Shown here: piece after piece, positions 58,031-64,000 of the stretch
How the letters are laid out: each line of letters starts with the position of its first letter
Numbering within the stretch: the first letter of the stretch is position 1
Source: Corydoras sp. C115
Lineage: Eukaryota > Chordata > Actinopteri > Siluriformes > Callichthyidae
NCBI GenBank assembly: GCA_019802505.1
Contig: JAFMOC010000007.1
Coordinates: 5,368,501 to 5,432,500 of the forward strand
Length of the DNA: 64,000 bases
Direction of reading: 5' to 3'
Notes under the pieces: model-generated
The model's database searches: none
Told to the model about the DNA's origin: nothing
The model's input: only the letters and a program-made list of their open reading frames with translations
Translations under genes and position numbers: made by a program

Positions 58031-58449
58031 AAGTAGATATGATATATTTATCATTAAGCAATTTAGTACTCCCAAACTGCCAAATATGGATTTCACAGTC
58101 CATATACGGCAACTCCACTAGTCTATACTGTTACTGCTTTCAAGATTGCCTCATTCTTATCTATTTCCTCAGATCAGTAATGCAGTCCTCTAGGTGATGC
58201 TAACAGATGCAGCTTATAGTTCTGGTACTGTGCTGAACACAAGCTTCACCGGCGTCCCTACTCCAGCATTAGCTTTGCCAGTGTGAACCCTGTTGTCTCC
58301 TCTACTGCTGTTTAGTAAGCTCACAGAACAAGTGGCAGCTTCAAGTCTAGGGCTGCAACTAACGATTATTTTGATAATCGATTAATCGGTCGATTACTTT
58401 TTCGATTAATCGATGAATCGGATAAATAAAAAAAAAAATATTCCATGTC

Positions 58450-58488
58450 TTTACATTTAATCATTTAGCAGACACTTTTATCCAAAGA
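58450..58488 (-). repeat. L2-type tail fragment inside the hAT element
   Basis: 'TTACATTTAATCATTTAGCA' followed by GACACTTTTATCCAAAG is the L2 tail in reverse. Confidence 0.75.
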
Positions 58489-59066
58489 TGTATGTTTTTC
58501 AGTAAAATTATTCTATAGTATAGTATTATAAATAGTAATTTTATTCAAAATGTTTAAGTTAACATTTCCTGTAATTAATGAAAAGCACAATGAAAGAAAT
58601 AATGTATCATCTAACCATCCCTCACTTAACAACAAAAGTCAACTCCAAATAACACATGATACTCAGTTGCCTTCAGTAATGAACTAAATATTGTCTGTTC
58701 TGTAGCCTATTGGAAAAAAATAATTAACAAATGAATTAATCAGCTATGGAAAAAAAATAAATTAACAAATTAGCCAGTTAACAAAAAAAATACCTCTTGT
58801 GTGAAATTTCAATTGGACACCGGGACATATGGCTGCTTTGCACACCGTGTACAAGGCTTCCCCTGTTTGTCTCGACGCGGTCTGAAAACGGGGCGGGGGG
58901 GGAAGGCGCCGCGCGCAGTCTCCCAGTGCCGGGACATTTAAAGCCGCGTACTTTTACGCCGTGCGCGTGTGCGCATCAATCCCGCGTGCTGCTATTGCTC
59001 CGCTAAAAACCAGGACATGTCCTCATTTTAAAAAATAAACCGGGACGCCCGGGACAGGACGTGACA

Positions 59067-59112
59067 TACGGACGGGTATTCGTATGACGGACGGGTATTC
59101 GTATGACGGACG
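59067..59112. repeat. 19-bp tandem repeat, about 2.4 units
   Basis: Units of the type GACGGACGGGTATTCGTAT lie within the CpG-rich interior of the hAT element. Confidence 0.9.
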
Positions 59113-59747
59113 TTAAGACACGTTCTCTATCGCTGTTATTATACAGTTAACAACCAAATACAGCATGACGCTGCTCTGCGGTCTCACAGTGTTACGATTT
59201 ACTTCAAAACTAAAGAAGCTCGGGATGTTGAAGTGATTTATCTGCTGTTCAGCTTCATCCTCATCAGTGTTTATTTCAGGAGGTGTGTCATCACCGTGCT
59301 GCTGCGCATGTTCGCGGAGCTGCATGTTCCACGTTCTTTATTTTCAGCGTTGGCTGTGTTTCATTTCTACATTTATCAACTTGTTTTGCAGACTCCGCCT
59401 CGTTCTGTTTAACCCGCTATTTTTTTCCAGCGTTATTGAAGCACTACATGTGACATAAGCGGTTGCGACATCGCGAGTAACGCAGAAATCGCGCGACCCA
59501 ACGAATCGATAATGGAAATTCATTATCGATACTTTGGATAATCAATTTTTATCGATTTTATCGATTCGTTGTTGCAGCCCTATTCAAGTCCTAGTCATGC
59601 TGGACCTTTAACCACCGCTGTAATGCCTTGATCACTGCTCTTTCCTATGACTGCTAAAGTCATATATAAACCTGTAAAAAAACTTCACACCTGTAGCATG
59701 GAACCACATGTACCATGCTCCATGGAATAATTACTGCTGAGTGTGAT

Positions 59748-59901
59748 TAGCCAAAAAATATTGCACTTTTTTTTTAAAGCAGGTCTATTAATAAATGCTT
59801 TCATTAAAAGCAGTCGAATTTTGGTCAGAATTTATTTTCCATCTGTGATTCTTTTGGGCACTCAAACTAAGTTTAAACATATTGTTTTCATAAAACCATA
59901 C

Positions 59902-59932
<31 letters not shown>

Positions 59933-60234
59933 GAAGTAGATATGATACATTTATCACAACATGGTGGCAGACACAAAAACATGCACAATAAATTGTGGGA
60001 AAATCATTAAATGATTTAGTACTCCCAAACAGCCAAATATGGTTTTCACAGTCCTTATATGGCAACCCCACTAGTCTATACTGTTACTGCTTTCAAGATT
60101 GACTCATTCTTATCTATTTCCTCAGATCAGTAATGCAGTCCTCTAGATGATGCTAATGGATGCAGCTTATAGTTCTGGTACTGTGCTGAACATAAGCTTC
60201 ACCGGCGTCCCTACTCCAGCATTAGCCACACCAG
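59748..60234. repeat. Local direct duplication, copy B
   Basis: Counterpart of 57670-58287 without the SINE fragment. It holds about 45 bp absent from copy A ('CACAACATGGTGGCAGACAC' and following). The CA array is at 59898-59924. Confidence 0.95.
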
Positions 60235-60238
60235 TGTC

Positions 60239-63200
60239 TATTCAAAGCAAATGATTCCTCATTTTTACTTCTGGATCGTTAAGCCTGTCTATATCATACA
60301 CACTTACATGTGGCTTTTTCCAACATTTTTGTACTTATGCACTTATAGACTCTCAGTGTACGTTTATTGTCCTTTTTTAGCAGGTGGCAATATTACCAGG
60401 GTGTATGTCTCAGAGTTATATATTATAATATATAATTGCCATATATTGTAGTTAACCTTAGACACTATTGAGGTGGTCTCAAGTATATGCATGCTACTTT
60501 ATTTAGACCTCAGTTTATTCTGAGTTAATTGCCTGAGTGAAAGCTGTTATAGGTCTTAAACTGGTTATTGTTTTTAATTATGTTTTACACAAATTCCTTT
60601 ATTGTTTGTGCCAGTCTTTAGTTAGTGTCATGGTGCATCTACTGTTTGGTAACTGGGGGTATATAATGGTGAAATATCTAAATCCTGTGTGACATGTTCA
60701 TATTTTTAATATTTTCCTGTGTACTTCTACATTTTAGGGAGTTTAAGGGTAACTTTGTGCATCTTGGCTCCACCTTCACAACCATGACCAGTTGCATGAC
60801 AAGCAACATATCTAAGTGCCCTATAGATCTGTCATTTTGTGGATGCAAAATGGCAGTGTGCATTTTCTCTAAATTGGGCTAAGAAAGCATTCGAGAAGAC
60901 ACCATCCCATTGTAACTGCACTATGCTACTTGGTACATCATGAAATAGGCCATGCCAATGATGACATAGCTTTTACCTGTTTTAGTGGTCAGAAATGAAC
61001 TTGCGGTTAGGTCATTGTACATGCTGGTTTATCGCTATATGCTCCACAGAATTCAACAAACCTCCTATGCAGATCCTTCAAGTTAAAAACACTGGCAGAT
61101 ATTTAAGTGTACTAGTGACACTATGCCCTATGCCCACTTGCCTATATACAGCACAAAGCACGGATTTTCTTAGTGCACATGTTACCAACAACGTAGCATG
61201 TAGCATGTGTGTACTTGGCAACAGCCTTCTCTATTGCATTGAGAATACACTGTTTTACCAGCGTGATGTGTTGCACAATGCTCACCCTGTCTGGCTTCTT
61301 TCTGACATTCAGTTACTTTCTTAAAGTGCTTATATTAAGTGTCCTTTATCTATTTGGCAATGAATCTGCTTTGCTTTACCATTGACAAGTTTTTTTTTTG
61401 TTGTGGACAATGGTACAGTGCTCTTCTTTTGGTCACAATGTCCTCCTGGATGGCACTTCCTGATTAGTGTGTCATTTACCTGCAGTGTTCTATGGTGTCA
61501 TTTACCTGCAGTGTTCTATTTACCTCAGTGTTCTATGGTGCAGCTTAACTCTTGATGTGTCATAATTTATTAAGCCATTGACACACTTGTTGCAATCAGC
61601 CAGTTGAGCCGCAAAATCAATGCCTTATATATCCAAGTCAAAACGTTAGTTGCATCTCCCACAACATTCTCTTACCGAGCAGTGGCACCATGTAACTTAA
61701 ACCTGTTTAAAAGACTGGGATTGGACACTTCTTATTTTCGGACCCTTCTATTCATCAGTTTATGGTATTGTCATTCTCTGTGTCCTCTCTCCTGCCAACA
61801 ATGGCCATTTAAACTGAATGAGGTGCTCTGTTGCTGCCCACTGAAAAGTGGCTCTTTCATTAGCTTCAGTCATCTACCATTCCCCCACTGTCATTTCGGT
61901 TCATGTTGCAAACATGATTGGTTCTGTGCACTCATCTTGCTTCACAGTGTCAGCTATCCTCTTTAGAGCAGTGAGTCATGCATGTTGTCTCATGCCCTCT
62001 GGCATTAGCATAGTCATAAAAGCCTCTTTGGCCAGCTCTTCCTTAACTGCTGGCGTGAACTAGGGATAAGTGTGTTGCGTGTGTATATGCCGTACCACTG
62101 CTAATATGCCGATCCTCTGTCTCTTATGTTGGTGTCAGTCTCACAAGGTACTTTGCTGCTAGATGATCTGAATGTTGACTTTTAAGTGCCACTGCAACAC
62201 TCTTTCAATGTCTCCAGATGAACACGTTCCACTTCTGTGATGTCCAAAAGGAATTTTAACGTGTCCCCTTTTAGTGCTCAGCTGAGCCATACTGCACTCT
62301 CCCCAGTAGAATTGAACTATACTGAGCTAAGTGTGAAAGGATTCCCCACCCCATCCTGTCATGAAAGCATGGCAATTTCAATGATGTGTCTTGATTCCTG
62401 TGCTAGGTTCTACTGTCCCTGAGGGAAACCGAGCAGGTGCAGATTTCAGTACTTGGCTCCAACAACTCCAACTTGGTACCAATTCCTTGGAGACTCCTTT
62501 CATTTTTTTTCAGCTTTTTGTGGTCTTGCCATCCCTCTCTGACACTAGCAATGGAATTGTGGTTGGTGCAGGAAAAGTTGCTTAGTAAAAAGCAAGAAAA
62601 AATATAAATATTCAATCCCGAACACAGAGTTTAATGAGTTTACCCTTACAATTTATCTAACATCACAAACACACAGTAGTAGATAAATCACAAGATAAAA
62701 TACACAAATTTGATGCCTGCAACACACTCCAAAATGCCTTGTTTCTGTTCTGCCTTGTTTTTTTTTTGTCTTTCCATGTTCCATACCGTTGTATTCTTTA
62801 TGCAACTGCAGTACCGAACAGTTTTTTACAAATACAAAGCACTGATGAAAACCAATGTCTAGTAAAAATCCTAATATACACCTCTGTGTAAATGGTATTT
62901 ATCATTATTCATGGCTAATGAACTTTTTGCTGATAATAAAATAACATTAAACTTTATCTCATATATTTACAGCACATACACTTTTGATGCTATTTTGAGC
63001 ATATTGATGAACCCCCCCCCCCCACCCTAAAAAAACAAGTGGAAAATGTAAACTGGTTTTGTTGATTTTTAAGGAAGAAAACTCTCTGATCCATGGCTCA
63101 GTGTGAGACAGTAATTGCAGTAATATCCTAACAGGACTGCAAAACCACAGGTCCAATAGAAATTTGCAAAAAAGGTAGTTGCAGTGTAAGAGTGTGTTCT

Positions 63201-63770
63201 TGACTTTGTAATTAATAAATGTGCATATCTGCTAAAATGGTGACCTGACTCATGGTCTCTTCCTTGTCATTGCCACGGTACATCTAATTTAAAGTTTGAA
63301 TTTGTTTGTCCACACAGCACTAACCAATTATGTTGTGAATTATGTTACATTAAGGCAAGAAATCAAATTTGAGTCAATACAAACTGAAATGGTCCTTGGT
63401 TGAATACCTATCTAATATGTGACCATGTGACGGGAATGAGAAAGCATTCCTGCAATGGACATTTGCCTCTACACATGTGCCTAGTGCTGTCATCATCAGC
63501 CAAACCACAGGCAGTGCAGCAAACAAAAATTTATATTCACTCAGCTGTTGATAGTGCTGCATCTTTGGCTTCCATTGCAAAATGCAGTGCTGGACATAAC
63601 ACTGACAATTTATAACTTGTTTATATTTATATATGATTATGGCTAATATTACATTGCAAGAAAATTATTAAAATATTGTGTTAATAGTGTTCTGTTATTT
63701 TTGCAATTTTCTCTTAAATATTGTTCCCAAATTTGACTAAATCTGTGTAGTAGTTTTTTTTAGAGATAAT
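60239..63770. other. No recognisable gene
   Basis: Somewhat less AT-rich between 61000 and 62560. A tandem of about 26 bp around GTCATTTACCTGCAGTGTTC occurs near 61480-61540. ORFs at 60995-61324 and 61604-61966 (+) have no known motif. 62270-62520 carries phrases (GTGCTCAGCTGAGCCATACT, TACTGAGCTAAGTGTGAAAG) that remind me of fish DNA-transposon ends, but no inverted repeat could be placed. A C10 run lies near 63013. Confidence 0.4.
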
Positions 63771-64000
63771 CCATCCACCTAATGGGTGTGACATATCAAG
63801 TTGCTGATCAGACAGCATGATTATTGCACAGGTGTGTCTTAAGTGCCTCAGTAAAAGGCTACTCTAACATGTGCAATTTACTTTTACTCTATTAGGGATC
63901 TTATTTGTCTCACTCAGTGCAACACATCCCTCTAACGTACACCATAGATTGTGAGCATTTGCCCATCAAGTTGGTTACAAGGAACTTCTGTGACCCTGAA
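63771..64000 (+). mobile_element. Probable 5' part of a third Tc1-type element, cut by window end
   Basis: 'CCATCCACCTAATGGGTGTG', 'GTTGCTGATCAGACAGCATG', 'ATTATTGCACAGGTGTG' and 'AAAAGGCTACTCTAACATGTGCA' match, from memory, the leader region of a common fish Tc1-like family. The transposase would start beyond or near the window end. Confidence 0.55.

Larger units (their letters stand above)
57670..58287. repeat. Local direct duplication, copy A
   Basis: 'AAATGCTTTCATTAAAAGCA', 'GTGATTCTTTTGGGCACTCA', a CA array, 'CTAGTCTATACTGTTACTGC' and 'CTTCACCGGCGTCCCTACTC' recur in the same order at 59748-60234. This copy has gained a SINE fragment and has a longer CA array (57972-58024). Confidence 0.95.
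58348..59582. mobile_element. hAT element, non-autonomous, exact 8-bp duplication
   Basis: TTCAAGTC at 58340-58347 and 59583-59590. The ends are TAGGGCTGCAACTAACGA and GTTGTTGCAGCCCTA. Both subterminal regions are filled with ATCGATTAATCG-type motifs. The interior has a CpG-rich block (58850-59120) and a fragment of an L2-type tail (58450-58488). On the minus strand at 59265-59340 'CSSANMRSSTVMTHLL' might be a BED-finger remnant; this is weak. No catalytic domain is present. Confidence 0.92.

Overview
The window looks like intronic DNA of a ray-finned fish. The only host-gene piece I can support is one 217-bp exon (53939-54155, + strand). It encodes most of a CUB domain that closely matches, from memory, the first CUB domain of CSMD1 (CUB and Sushi multiple domains 1). 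CSMD genes have very long introns, so the rest of the window probably belongs to the introns on either side. The fish assignment rests on the repeat content: Tc1-like transposons, L2-type LINEs whose tail ends in a tRNA-like 'TCGCTTTGGATAAAA' motif, hAT and Ty3/Gypsy elements, a tRNA-headed SINE with an (ATGA)n tail, and many long (CA)n and (TA)n microsatellites.

Layout. 1-4083: AT-rich sequence with microsatellites and one decayed SINE. 4089-6086: a complete non-autonomous LTR element with a 5-bp target duplication, carrying a GC-rich minisatellite inside a 457-codon ORF. 6092-11140: mostly unrecognised, with one MITE. 11145-12960: decayed L2 reverse transcriptase followed directly by a decayed Tc1 transposase. 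13741-26999: scattered SINEs, MITEs, one hAT element with BED-finger remnants (20989-21844) and a solo LTR (23473-23750). 27195-30334: a LINE pseudogene split by an internally deleted Gypsy element. 31500-33824: a SINE, then a Tc1 transposon with an uninterrupted transposase and 213-bp terminal repeats that match base for base, sitting inside a (TA)n hairpin. 35802-40580: solo LTRs, a MITE and a long-TIR DNA element with a SINE inside it. 45049-53462: six SINE copies, an LTR broken by a SINE, and microsatellites. 53939-54155: the csmd1-like exon. 55224-60234: two hAT elements with perfect 8-bp duplications and a local direct duplication in which only one copy gained a 5'-truncated SINE. 63771-64000: the start of another Tc1-type element.

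Taken together, the window shows layered transposition. One tRNA-derived SINE family accounts for about twenty copies in all states of decay, and several nested insertions give relative ages. I see no multi-gene host system, no operon-like unit and no RNA gene beyond tRNA-like SINE heads. The most unusual objects are the apparently intact Tc1 element in its hairpin and the repeat-protein LTR element. All family names come from recognising sequence by eye, not from searches.
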